Assembly (NCBI GenBank): GCA_965279315.1
Contig: OZ257145.1
Location: forward strand, 1,922,001 to 1,986,000
DNA: 64,000 nucleotides
Direction: 5' to 3'
Origin: JAPWJZ01 sp965279315
GTDB lineage: Bacteria; Pseudomonadota; Alphaproteobacteria; Micavibrionales; UBA2020
The translations under genes were made by a program, and so were the position numbers. This document shows positions 6,824 through 14,090 of the stretch, in pieces. Each line of letters begins with the position of its first letter. Position 1 is the stretch's first letter. The notes under the pieces are model-generated. The model did no database searches and was not told the origin of the DNA. It saw only the letters and a list, made by a program, of their open reading frames with translations.

Positions 6824-6898
6824 GCGCCGTTGTCCGAGCGGTTAAGGTGTCTGATTGCAAATCAGACCAGGCAGGTTCGACTCCTGCACGGCGCTCCA
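6824..6898 (+). tRNA. tRNA-Cys(GCA), array copy
   Basis: The acceptor is GCGCCGT/ACGGCGC, with discriminator T (as required for Cys) and CCA encoded. The anticodon loop TTGCAAA gives GCA at 6857-6859. The T arm GCAGG/CCTGC has loop TTCGACT. All arms are canonical. Confidence 0.93.
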
Positions 6899-6901
6899 AG
6901 T

Positions 6902-6976
6902 TTGCGCGTAGCCTAATGGTCAAGGCACGGGATTGTGGTTTCCGGTATGCGGGTTCGATTCCCGTCGCGCAACCCA
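6902..6976 (+). tRNA. tRNA-His(GTG) without encoded G-1
   Basis: The acceptor is TTGCGCG (6902-6908)/CGCGCAA (6966-6972), with discriminator C (6973) and CCA encoded. The anticodon is GTG at 6935-6937. Bacterial tRNA-His normally carries an extra encoded G at -1 opposite C73; here the base before the acceptor is T6901. Some alphaproteobacteria lack G-1, but those use A73 together with a matching HisRS. C73 without G-1 is a mixed and unusual state. Confidence 0.88.
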
Positions 6977-6986
6977 ACTATACTAT

Positions 6987-7060
6987 TTGGGGTTCGGCTA
7001 ACGGTAGGCCCTCTGACTTTGGATCAGAAAATCGTGGTTCGAATCCACGACCCCAAACCA
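6987..7060 (+). tRNA. tRNA-Gln(TTG), array copy
   Basis: The acceptor is TTGGGGT/ACCCCAA with A and CCA encoded. The anticodon stem TCTGA/TCAGA with loop CTTTGGA gives TTG at 7019-7021. The T arm is CGTGG/CCACG with loop TTCGAAT. It is followed directly by TTTTTT, which may help termination. It is the last tRNA of the array. Confidence 0.92.
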
Positions 7061-7095
7061 TTTTTTATATCTCCGTTTCTGGAAGAAATTGGTGG

Positions 7096-7206
7096 GCCCG
7101 CATAACTGCAGCAGGCAGCGCGGCGTCCTCTGGTTAAGCGCCTCAAAAGGGAGACCGGGATCCCTATAAGCGCCGGGACTGCGGGAGAGGCCGTCCGGGC
7201 ATTTTT
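7096..7206 (+). ncRNA. Candidate structured RNA closing the array (possible Y RNA)
   Basis: No ORF convincingly explains this stretch. The ends pair: GCCCG (7096-7100) with CGGGC (7196-7200), followed by TTTTT, like a Y RNA end stem with a U tail. In an alternative fold CCCGCA (7097-7102) pairs with TGCGGG (7180-7185). That encloses three hairpins in cloverleaf order: CTGC/GCAG (7106-7118), GGCGT/GCGCC (7122-7142) and AGGGA/TCCCT (7148-7165). The motif GGTTAAG matches a tRNA D loop. Its place behind a Ro60 gene and a tRNA array suggests a Y RNA or tRNA mimic; this is inference from hand-drawn pairing. Confidence 0.4.
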
Positions 7207-7364
7207 CTTTGTTCGGTAATGGAGCGCGGTGATGGGGATCGGTGAACCCGTTCGGAGCCCGCAAGGCTTGCTTATACTGTAGGCCGAACTCAGAATAATG
7301 TAGGGATAGGATAGCATCAAAATTCAGGTGGATGCTTCATGCGCAGCCTGCCGCCAAAGGGCGC

Positions 7365-7417
7365 TTGACATCTATGAGTAAATTGGTTACGTAACTAATC
7401 AATACGGTTACGTAACC
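7365..7417 (+). promoter_or_regulatory. Promoter with two tandem 10-bp palindromic operators
   Basis: TTGACA is at 7365-7370. The perfect palindrome GTTACGTAAC occurs at 7386-7395 and again at 7407-7416, 21 bases apart. The first copy covers the place where the -10 hexamer should be (7388-7393). The layout is that of a repressed promoter for the gene at 7434, whose ATG lies 17 bases downstream. No repressor gene is obvious nearby except the HTH gene at 487. Confidence 0.6.
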
Positions 7418-7433
7418 AAAGGATTCGCGCGCC

Positions 7434-8081
7434 ATGACTATCTCAAATGCCGAAAAACAATCAAGATTCCGTAAAAAGGAAGAGCTTAAGAAACGCGCCG
7501 AATATATCGCTCGTGAAGCTCAACTGGCCTTTCAAAACCCTCGGGCGACCCCACAGGCAATCCGACAATTTCTTGATGAGGCTCTCAACCTGCCGGCTAA
7601 CTGGACTGATGATGATTACAACTTCGCCCATCAAAAGATAGAACAGTATCGTTTGGATCTGTTCTCAACTCCGGATCCGATGGCAAACGACGTTAAGGAC
7701 GCCAAAAGCAGCCAAGAGGATTTTCTAACTGCACCCGACGCCCGTAAATACTTAGAAGATCAAAAGGCGGCAATTCGGAATGCGCATGCGCTTGCGGATC
7801 ATATAATGTCAGCCCTCAAGCTCTCGTGTTGCAGCCCTGCAGAGCAGGCGGCGGCCATAATGGAGGCGGTGCGCATGGTAGGACGTTCTCTGGCCAATAG
7901 TCGCGACATTCCACAATCAAGGGCAACAACCATGTGTCTGGCAAGTTTAGATCCCCATTATGCCCGGCCAGAATGGTTTGTAGATAAAGTAGCCGACACA
8001 TTGAGATGGCGGATGAGCGAAAAACTGGCCCATGACGTTGGACAACGTCTGATTGATATCACCCCGTGTGGGAAGCCATGA
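7434..8081 (+). CDS. Hypothetical protein of the accessory island
   Basis: The protein has 215 residues and I do not recognise a domain. The N-terminus (SNAEKQSRFRKKEELKKRAEY) is a basic amphipathic helix of a type I associate with mobile-element hypotheticals in alphaproteobacteria. The rest is predicted helical, with QAIRQFLDEALNLP and a Cys-Cys pair in LKLSCCSP. It has no signal peptide or membrane segment. GC content is lower than in flanking genes. Transcription probably starts at the operator-covered promoter just upstream. It precedes a recombinase remnant, consistent with an integrated element. Confidence 0.55.
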   Translation: MTISNAEKQSRFRKKEELKKRAEYIAREAQLAFQNPRATPQAIRQFLDEALNLPANWTDDDYNFAHQKIEQYRLDLFSTPDPMANDVKDAKSSQEDFLTAPDARKYLEDQKAAIRNAHALADHIMSALKLSCCSPAEQAAAIMEAVRMVGRSLANSRDIPQSRATTMCLASLDPHYARPEWFVDKVADTLRWRMSEKLAHDVGQRLIDITPCGKP

Positions 8082-8487
8082 CAGCTGTAAGTTTACTCGA
8101 CTTTATGTGGATCATCATGACGACGCGTATAAATGGGCAGAAACAAAAAAGATTGCTATTAACCCTGTAACCGGGGCTAGTTTAAATTCATGGATAGCAG
8201 AAAAATTTAAAATCAGTCTGCCCTGTGTTCAAACAGGGGCCATGTTCAAACTGCACATTCCATTTCGGACTAGACGGGCGAATAAGGGATCCTGGGTAAT
8301 TCAGCCCGAAAACCAGAAGGGCAGTTTTCTGGATCTGCCGCCCCAAGAATTAGCTAACCTGGTCCGGGGCATTATCTGGCGCGATGAATACTTTACGGGT
8401 ACCCCAGTCGCCACTATCGCCGAGCGCGAACGATTGGACCAAAGCCATGTTCATCGCCTGATCCGCCGAAGCCTCGAAATCTCCTGA
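8053..8487 (+). pseudogene. Serine recombinase, C-terminal remnant
   Basis: The frame is open for 144 codons, but only its latter part is recognisable. KLHIPFRTRR and NLVRGIIWRDEYFTGTPVATIAERERLDQSHVHRLIRRS resemble the last domain of large serine recombinases: a beta segment followed by a terminal HTH that recurs as IARREGVSxxYVxRLL. The catalytic N-terminal resolvase domain and the long coiled-coil domain are absent, and the protein stops where intact homologues continue into an AFLAPDI-like tail. It overlaps the end of the previous gene by 29 bases. It is most likely the residue of the enzyme that inserted the island. Confidence 0.55.
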
Positions 8488-8490
8488 ATA

Positions 8491-8552
8491 GTCTCAGTTC
8501 AACATTCAAAACCCCGCCATTTGCTTGGACTGGCGAATCTGCCTACTGAGAC
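8491..8552. repeat. Nested inverted repeat after recombinase remnant
   Basis: GTCTCAGT (8491-8498) is matched by ACTGAGAC (8545-8552). Inside it CGCCA (8516-8520) pairs with TGGCG (8531-8535). It could be a recombination-site remnant or a folded RNA. No T-run follows. Confidence 0.4.
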
Positions 8553-8613
8553 AATCGGGCCAAAAGGCGTGAAATTGACTTGTCTCTGGAGTCCAAGCGA
8601 AACCGGCATACGC

Positions 8614-8640
8614 AAAAACCCCGCCAATAGCGGGGTTTTT
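8614..8640 (-). terminator. Terminator of tRNA-Asn
   Basis: CCCCGC (8619-8624)/GCGGGG (8630-8635) with a five-base loop. It is flanked by A5 on the left and T5 on the right, so it works in both directions. In the minus direction it follows the tRNA-Asn gene. Confidence 0.8.
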
Positions 8641-8680
8641 CGCAAGAAAGTCTCTGTATGCGGGGTATGGGTAGAAAGAA

Positions 8681-8755
8681 TGGCTCCCTGGGTAAGATTC
8701 GAACTTACGGCCAGGCGATTAACAGTCGCCTGCTCTACCACTGAGCTACCAGGGA
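8681..8755 (-). tRNA. tRNA-Asn(GTT), chromosomal
   Basis: On the minus strand the acceptor TCCCTGG pairs with CCAGGGA, followed by discriminator G and an encoded CCA. The D stem is GCTC/GAGC, the anticodon loop CTGTTAA and the T loop TTCGAAT. It is fully canonical and is probably the housekeeping Asn tRNA. Its 3' end points towards the RNA repair island, the orientation expected for an integration site. Confidence 0.95.
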
Positions 8756-8859
8756 ACGTGGTGATAGATGTTTAATGGATTGCGGCGCGGAATTCCAGTT
8801 TTTTTTATGGTACGGCGATAAAACTTGGCAGGGGGTTGCAGTTTCGGGGCGGCAGGTGT

Positions 8860-8904
8860 ATGAAAAAGGTGATTATTCATAAACTATTAGAGTTGAAATC
8901 ATGA
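8860..8904 (+). CDS. 14-codon upstream ORF coupled to the lipid kinase gene
   Basis: ATG at 8860 after a GGCAGG ribosome-binding site opens a frame MKKVIIHKLLELKS whose TGA (8902-8904) overlaps the kinase ATG at 8901 by the usual ATGA. It could couple translation of the kinase to its own; no independent evidence of function. Confidence 0.35.
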   Translation: MKKVIIHKLLELKS

Positions 8905-9881
8905 CCCCTGCGGCCAACACCCCTGAAACCACTGAAAATACTGAAAAAATTGACGTGATCGTCAACAAGCGTTCCGGCACCGTCCTGAAGCTGGGCGAAG
9001 CGGAAGTGCAAAAGGGGCTGGAGGAATCGCTGGGCGCACGTCTGGGCGTCATCACTTTCATCGAGGGCAAGGAGATTGCCGGCACCGTGAAGGCATGGAC
9101 AGACGCCAACAAGGGCGGCAAACGCGGCCTTATCCTCGGCGGCGGCGATGGTTCGGTTTTGACCGCGGCGGCGGAATTCATGGGCCGCGATGATATCACC
9201 CTGGGCGTGCTGCCGCTCGGCACGCATAACCTGTTCGCGCGCCAGCTGGGCTTCGCGGCGGATTTCCGCGCAGCGGCCAAGCAGTATAAAAATGTCGAGA
9301 GCAGCCGCGTCGATGTCGGCAATGTGAACGGCCAGAATTTCCTCGTGGGCCTGATGATCGACCAGAACAGCGTCGATTTTTACGCCGCGCGCGAATTGTG
9401 GCGCGACAAGAAATATTTCAAGGCGGCGGGCAAGTTCCTGTCGACCGTGTTCGGCATCGTGGCGGGCCGCAAGGCGAAGCTGGATGTGGCGGGGGTCGAG
9501 CAAAAAGGCCGCCTGTTCATCGTCACCAATAACCAGCTGCTGCCGCGCGCAAACAGCGGTTTCGTGAAGCCGACGGCGGAGGGCCTGAAGCCCGTCATCG
9601 AAAACATCCTCGCGAAGGGCGATGCCGACGGCTTGCTCGGCTTCTACGCATTTCAGGGCGGCGCGCATAACATGGCGATGATCGTGCCGAAAATGTGGGA
9701 CGGCACCTGGACCGAAGCGAAATCGGTGAAGGTCGTGACCGCGCCGGAACTGATCATCCAGCCCGGCAACAAGCAGGGCGGCAACCTGCCCGTGATCCTC
9801 GATGGCGAGCCGAAAAACGCGCAATATCCGCTGAACGTGAAAGTGCTGCCGCTCGCGCTGCCGGTATATCGTCCGGTTTAA
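8901..9881 (+). CDS. Diacylglycerol kinase-family lipid kinase
   Basis: The protein has 326 residues. The catalytic-domain signature is clear: VNKRSGT near the N-terminus (nucleotide-binding start), LILGGGDGSVLTAAAEF (the GGDGT loop with Ser for Thr) and LGVLPLGTHNLFARQLG. The C-terminal half (ILDGEPKNAQ) fits the YegS/DgkB beta-sandwich. These soluble enzymes phosphorylate diacylglycerol, sphingosine-like or related lipids at the membrane; the exact substrate cannot be read from sequence. The start at 8901 overlaps the stop of a 14-codon upstream ORF. It is the first backbone gene after tRNA-Asn. Confidence 0.82.
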   Translation: MTPAANTPETTENTEKIDVIVNKRSGTVLKLGEAEVQKGLEESLGARLGVITFIEGKEIAGTVKAWTDANKGGKRGLILGGGDGSVLTAAAEFMGRDDITLGVLPLGTHNLFARQLGFAADFRAAAKQYKNVESSRVDVGNVNGQNFLVGLMIDQNSVDFYAARELWRDKKYFKAAGKFLSTVFGIVAGRKAKLDVAGVEQKGRLFIVTNNQLLPRANSGFVKPTAEGLKPVIENILAKGDADGLLGFYAFQGGAHNMAMIVPKMWDGTWTEAKSVKVVTAPELIIQPGNKQGGNLPVILDGEPKNAQYPLNVKVLPLALPVYRPV

Positions 9882-9890
9882 CGCCCAAAC

Positions 9891-9970
9891 GTCATCCCCG
9901 CGAAAGCGGGGATGACGGCGGCCTTTTGCGCGCTGCCAATCCCCGAGATCCCCGCTTTCGCGGGGATGAC
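9891..9970. repeat. 80-bp palindromic repeat, family A
   Basis: The ends are GTCATCCCCGCGAAAGCGGG and its near-inverse, each itself a hairpin, with a variable middle. Copies of exactly 80 bp also lie at 16392 and 26310; a diverged 81-bp copy is inside fliP. It lies between convergent genes and may also terminate transcription. Confidence 0.85.
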
Positions 9971-9988
9971 GAGGACAGGGGTGCTGGA

Positions 9989-10345
9989 TCACGTCCCCGC
10001 CAAAAACGCCTCCGCCGCAGCCATGCTCTCGAAATAATGCACCAGATCGCCGTTGAACCCCACCATCTGCAACACAGACAGCGGCTGGCCGGCCGCGCCC
10101 GCGAAAATGATGTGGCCGCGGTTGGCATGCGCGCGTTTCAGCAGCGTCACGAACAGCCCGACGCCGTGGCTGTCGAGGAAATCGGCGCGCGTCAGGTCGA
10201 CCATGAAATGGGTGGTGGTGGCAGGAACCTGCTGCTGCAGCACGGGGCGCGCCTGCAATACCGTGCTGGCATCGACGAAGCCCGAGAAGCGGATCAGCGC
10301 ATAGGATGCCTTGTTCTCGATCTCGAATTGGCTGTTGATGGTCAT
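9989..10345 (-). CDS. STAS-domain anti-sigma factor antagonist
   Basis: The protein has 118 residues and is a single STAS domain. The phospho-switch serine lies in DFLDSHGVGLFVTLLKRA, the equivalent of the SpoIIAA/RsbV phosphorylation site. The start ATG overlaps the stop of the upstream phosphatase gene (10342-10345), so the two are translationally coupled. In partner switching an RsbW-like kinase phosphorylates this serine and a PP2C phosphatase removes it. Here the upstream protein contains both an ATPase domain and a phosphatase domain. Confidence 0.88.
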   Translation of the reverse strand: MTINSQFEIENKASYALIRFSGFVDASTVLQARPVLQQQVPATTTHFMVDLTRADFLDSHGVGLFVTLLKRAHANRGHIIFAGAAGQPLSVLQMVGFNGDLVHYFESMAAAEAFLAGT

Positions 10346-11931
10346 AGCTGGCCTCCATATCCTGCGATGATGATTGTGGCGTCGTCCTGCGCGCGCAGGT
10401 TTTTTTTGTTGTCGCCATAGGCGCGCCAGAGGATGGCGGCAAGCTCCTGCGGCGTTTTATCCGCATGGCTGCCTGCCAGCTTCAGGATCGCGCTGCGCGA
10501 CCGGGCGTCAAAGGCGTCCAGGAAACCGTCGGTGGCGAAAATGACCTTGTCGCCGTCGTCCAGCTGCAATGATTTCAGCGCATATGCCGCATGGCTCGCC
10601 AGCACGGGCAGGGGGCCCGCAACGGCGACGGTTTCCGCGCCGTCCGCGCGCACGATCAGCGGGGCGGGATGCCCGGCGGATGCGATGGCGATTGCGCCCT
10701 TGGGGAGCAGCTGGAAACTCTGGCAGGTCAGGATCACGCTCTCGAGGAACGCGTCGCCGTCGATGGCCTTCGACAGCGCCTTTAAAAACTGCGCGGGGTC
10801 GGATGCCTCGGCCTGCAACCGGAACAGGCTGCGCAAATATCCGGCATAGGCGTAGGAGAAAAATTTGGCCTGCGGGCCATGCCCCATCACATCGGCCAGC
10901 ACGCACAGCATATGCGACGGCGTTTCCTGATGCAGCGTGAAATCGCCGCCGCCGGCCTCCGCCGCTTCCGTCATCAGCGCGATGCGCCAGCCGCCGTAGC
11001 GGTCGGGCAGGGCGGGCTTCAGCGTATTGGTCAGTTCCTGCTGGAATTTCCCCTCCAGCCCCTGCCGCACCTGCAAGGACCGCGTGATCAGGCGCGACAC
11101 CACGTTGCGCAGGCGTTCGCGCGCGACGGGCTTGGTCAGGAAATCATCGACGCCCAGCTCGCTGATGTAATCGGCATGTTCGCTCGCATGGTCGGCGGAA
11201 AGAAAAATGAACGGCGTCGTGTTGCCGCCCTTCAGCTCGGACAGCGCGCGGCGTAATCCTGTGCCATCCATGTCGGGCATGTTGAGGTCGGATACGACCA
11301 GATCGGGACGGCCGCCATCGAACGCCTTCACCGCATCGAACGGGTTCAGGAATGCCGTGATGTCGTATAAATCCTCCAGCATCTCGGCATGGCGTTTCAG
11401 CGCGACCGGGTCGTCATCTACAAGGAACAGGCGGTTTTTCGTGGCCACCGGCGCATCGCGCGCATCGCGGATGCGGAAATGGTTGAGGCCGTCGGGGCTT
11501 TTCTCCATCGGCGTATAGGTCGCCTGGCTATGCTGTTTCAGGATAAGGCCGAGACCATATCCGCCCTCGGCCAATGACGATGCGGCATCGAGGCGGGCGA
11601 GCGCGGTTTTGCATTTTGCATCGAAATCTGCGAATGCCGTGCTGTCATCGGCGATGTCGATCAGCGCATTTTTGCCCTGCAGCCGCAGGCGGATTTCAAT
11701 GTGCTTGGCGCGCGCCGGGGGGTGCTTGGCAAGGTTTGTCAGCACCTCCGACACCGACAGCAGCAGCATACCGGAATATGCGGCATCGACCCCCTGGCCT
11801 TGCAGGAAATCCGCGAGGCGCGCGCGCAGCGGCGGAATATCATCGTATGCTACGCCCGCCAGCACTTCCTTGAAGCCCGGGGAAGATGGCGCAGGCGCAG
11901 GATGCGGCGGTGTGGGCTGCTGTGCGGACAT
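10342..11931 (-). CDS. HATPase-receiver-SpoIIE/PP2C phosphatase (RsbU/HsbR type)
   Basis: The protein has 529 residues from the ATG at 11931; an upstream ATG at 11976 is weaker. Residues about 25-135 are an HATPase_c (RsbW-like) domain with the N-box EVLTNLAKHP. About 165-285 are a receiver domain (FLVDDDP, phospho-acceptor Asp in VVSDLNMPDMDG, TKPVARE). About 320-525 are a SpoIIE phosphatase with LADVMGHG and FATDGFLDAF. It should dephosphorylate the STAS protein encoded immediately downstream when its receiver is phosphorylated. A sensor kinase partner is not adjacent. The combination of kinase-like and phosphatase domains in one chain is less common than separate RsbW and RsbU. Confidence 0.87.
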   Translation of the reverse strand: MSAQQPTPPHPAPAPSSPGFKEVLAGVAYDDIPPLRARLADFLQGQGVDAAYSGMLLLSVSEVLTNLAKHPPARAKHIEIRLRLQGKNALIDIADDSTAFADFDAKCKTALARLDAASSLAEGGYGLGLILKQHSQATYTPMEKSPDGLNHFRIRDARDAPVATKNRLFLVDDDPVALKRHAEMLEDLYDITAFLNPFDAVKAFDGGRPDLVVSDLNMPDMDGTGLRRALSELKGGNTTPFIFLSADHASEHADYISELGVDDFLTKPVARERLRNVVSRLITRSLQVRQGLEGKFQQELTNTLKPALPDRYGGWRIALMTEAAEAGGGDFTLHQETPSHMLCVLADVMGHGPQAKFFSYAYAGYLRSLFRLQAEASDPAQFLKALSKAIDGDAFLESVILTCQSFQLLPKGAIAIASAGHPAPLIVRADGAETVAVAGPLPVLASHAAYALKSLQLDDGDKVIFATDGFLDAFDARSRSAILKLAGSHADKTPQELAAILWRAYGDNKKNLRAQDDATIIIAGYGGQL

Positions 11932-11987
11932 GCGAATGGCTGTTTCCCCCGTCTGGTGACGGGGCAAGCCTCGCAATTATCGTGCCA

Positions 11988-14042
11988 TCAGTTTTTGGGG
12001 ACGAAATCGTAAATCGTGCGGGGGCTTTCGCCGAAACGCAGGCGGTAGATGTAATAGGATTCCATCACGCGCTGGATGTAATTGCGGGTTTCATAAATGG
12101 GAATATGCTCGACCCAGTCCAGCACGTCGATCTGGCCGCGGCGGGGGTCGCCGAACTGCGCGTTCCATTCGCTGACGCGGCCCGGGCCTGCGTTATAGGC
12201 CGCAATCGCCATGGGGTAGAACCCTGCGTAATCGTCGACAAGCCCTTGCAGGTACGCCTCGCCCAGCAGCGTGTTATAGCGGGGATCGGTGGTCAGCTTG
12301 TCGACGTTGTAAGCTTCGCCTGTCGACCGCGCCATCATCTTGGCGGTGCCCGGCATCAGCTGCATCAGGCCGCGCGCGCCGACGGGCGACAGCGCCTTGG
12401 GGTTGAACATGCTCTCGCGGTGGATGATCGCATGGACCAGCGATTTTTCAGGCCGCGACAGCGGCAGCGGCGGCAGGGTGGGATAGCCTTCGAAAAACAG
12501 GAACTGGCCGAGCTGTTGCTGGCAATCCTTGTTCGCCTGCACGGCGTAGTAATACCGCTCCGTCTCGCGCGCCAGTTTTGCCACCATGCTGTACTGGTCG
12601 CGCGTTTTCGCATCCGCAATCATGCGGGCGAGGAAAGGGTCGAGGATGTTCTTGAGGCCAAGGCCGTTCAAGACCCGCACTGCGCGCGCCAGCTCGCTCC
12701 GCTGGAACAGCGTATCGACGGCGGGCGCAATCGCGGGTTCCCTGAACGTCGCGGGCGTGGGGCGGCCGTACAGTTTCTCGTAGCTCAGCTGGCCGTAGAA
12801 AGTGGACGGGTATTTCGCCGCGATCTTTTCCCATTCCATCGCGGTCGGCTGGCCGGGGAACGCCTTTTCCGCCGCGCGCGCCGCCCAGTATGCGCCGCGC
12901 GAATGGCTGATCGCGGTCGACACTTTTTTATACATCGTGTCGAAATGGTAGTACGCCTTGACGGGGTCTTTCAGGTAATTGAGTTTCAGCCAGCCCATCA
13001 TCCATTCGGCGGTCGCGTATTCGATGCCGTCGGTCAGCTGGTTTTTCTCGGCGAGTTTATACGCGCCCGCGTAATCGCCCGCCTCGATGCGGCGGCGGGC
13101 GAGGATGCCAAGCTCCCCCCACCACATATCGGGGCGCGTGGTTTTCGCGGGCATCTGCGCCACCAGTTCCATCGCGCCCGCATCCATGTCCTTGCGGCGG
13201 CGCCAGCGCAGGCGTTCGAACAGCAGCCCTTCGCCGTTCTGGTATGCCGCCGGCACGGCGGCCAGCAGCGCATCGGCATTCTTCGACATGCGGCCCAGCG
13301 CGATCCGCGCCTGCGCCGCCGCGCGCTGGCTGGGCGCGACAAAGGCGAGCATGTATTCGGCCTCGGAATAACGCCCCTCCCAGATCAGGTGGTCGAGGCG
13401 CTCCGCATGGGCATGGGGCGCAAAGCCGCTTTTGTACGCGCCCGCCAATGCCGCCGTCTGGTTCTTGTTCAGGTCCGCCTGCTTCCAGAATTTCGCCAGC
13501 GCCACCCGCGCCTCCGGCAATTTTCCGCTATGGATCAGCGCGTCGATGTAGCCCTTTTCGCCGTCATAGGTCGTGGGCGGGTTCTGCTGGAACCACGCCA
13601 CCGTTTCGGCATTGTTGCCCGCACGCGCGAGGTTATCCTCGATCTTGCGGCGGAAGATATGCAGCTTTGGCCAGTCGGGATTGTTGCGCACGAATTCCAT
13701 CAGCTGGTGGGGCGCCACCGGCAAATTCGTTTCCGTCACGTAAATCCAGGTGATCAGCTTCGCGCCGATCGGGTCGGAATGGTTCTTGATCAGCGCGAAA
13801 GTTTTCGGCCAGTCGGCATCCATGCTGGAGGCGACGGGCGCTTTTGCGACCGGTTTCTTCACCGCCTGCTTCTTCGCAGGCTTCTTTGGTGCATTTTTGC
13901 CGACCGGTTTGGATGTCGTTGTTTTTGTCGCGGTTTTCTTTTGATTCTGGGCGGTTGCGGCATCGGAAATGCCTGCAAAACCGATCATGCCGGCCAGCAC
14001 CGCCATCCCCAAAACCCTTGCCATTTTGCCCATAAATGACAT
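11988..14042 (-). CDS. slt: Soluble lytic murein transglycosylase (Slt70-like)
   Basis: The protein has 684 residues from the ATG at 14042, chosen because a signal peptide follows (MARVLGMAVLAGMIGFAGISDA). The longer frame extends into the divergent dapA promoter. After a Lys/Thr/Pro-rich linker comes a long alpha-superhelical U-domain (about 60-480). The C-terminal SLT domain has the catalytic Glu in HRESMFNPKALS, GARGLMQLMPGTA and AAYNAGPGRV. It cleaves peptidoglycan glycan strands to 1,6-anhydroMurNAc ends in the periplasm. Divergent from dapA, a common alphaproteobacterial arrangement. Confidence 0.92.
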   Translation of the reverse strand: MSFMGKMARVLGMAVLAGMIGFAGISDAATAQNQKKTATKTTTSKPVGKNAPKKPAKKQAVKKPVAKAPVASSMDADWPKTFALIKNHSDPIGAKLITWIYVTETNLPVAPHQLMEFVRNNPDWPKLHIFRRKIEDNLARAGNNAETVAWFQQNPPTTYDGEKGYIDALIHSGKLPEARVALAKFWKQADLNKNQTAALAGAYKSGFAPHAHAERLDHLIWEGRYSEAEYMLAFVAPSQRAAAQARIALGRMSKNADALLAAVPAAYQNGEGLLFERLRWRRRKDMDAGAMELVAQMPAKTTRPDMWWGELGILARRRIEAGDYAGAYKLAEKNQLTDGIEYATAEWMMGWLKLNYLKDPVKAYYHFDTMYKKVSTAISHSRGAYWAARAAEKAFPGQPTAMEWEKIAAKYPSTFYGQLSYEKLYGRPTPATFREPAIAPAVDTLFQRSELARAVRVLNGLGLKNILDPFLARMIADAKTRDQYSMVAKLARETERYYYAVQANKDCQQQLGQFLFFEGYPTLPPLPLSRPEKSLVHAIIHRESMFNPKALSPVGARGLMQLMPGTAKMMARSTGEAYNVDKLTTDPRYNTLLGEAYLQGLVDDYAGFYPMAIAAYNAGPGRVSEWNAQFGDPRRGQIDVLDWVEHIPIYETRNYIQRVMESYYIYRLRFGESPRTIYDFVPKN

Positions 14043-14090
14043 ATTCTTGCCCGGTATGCCCGCGATTACGGGCGCAACCGGAGAACAACC

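Noticed and set aside
7140..7190. Cobalamin-riboswitch-like stretch (AAAAGGGA ... CGGGACTGCGGG)
   Set aside because: It only loosely matches the motif order; no box GCCACTG, and the downstream gene is not a B12 gene.
6231..7320. Several open frames across the tRNA array on both strands (for example 6231-6506, 6651-6977, 6775-7137)
   Set aside because: They run through tRNA genes on one or the other strand. Such tRNA-derived frames (for example GFEPA- and GSNP-like text) are typical artefacts.
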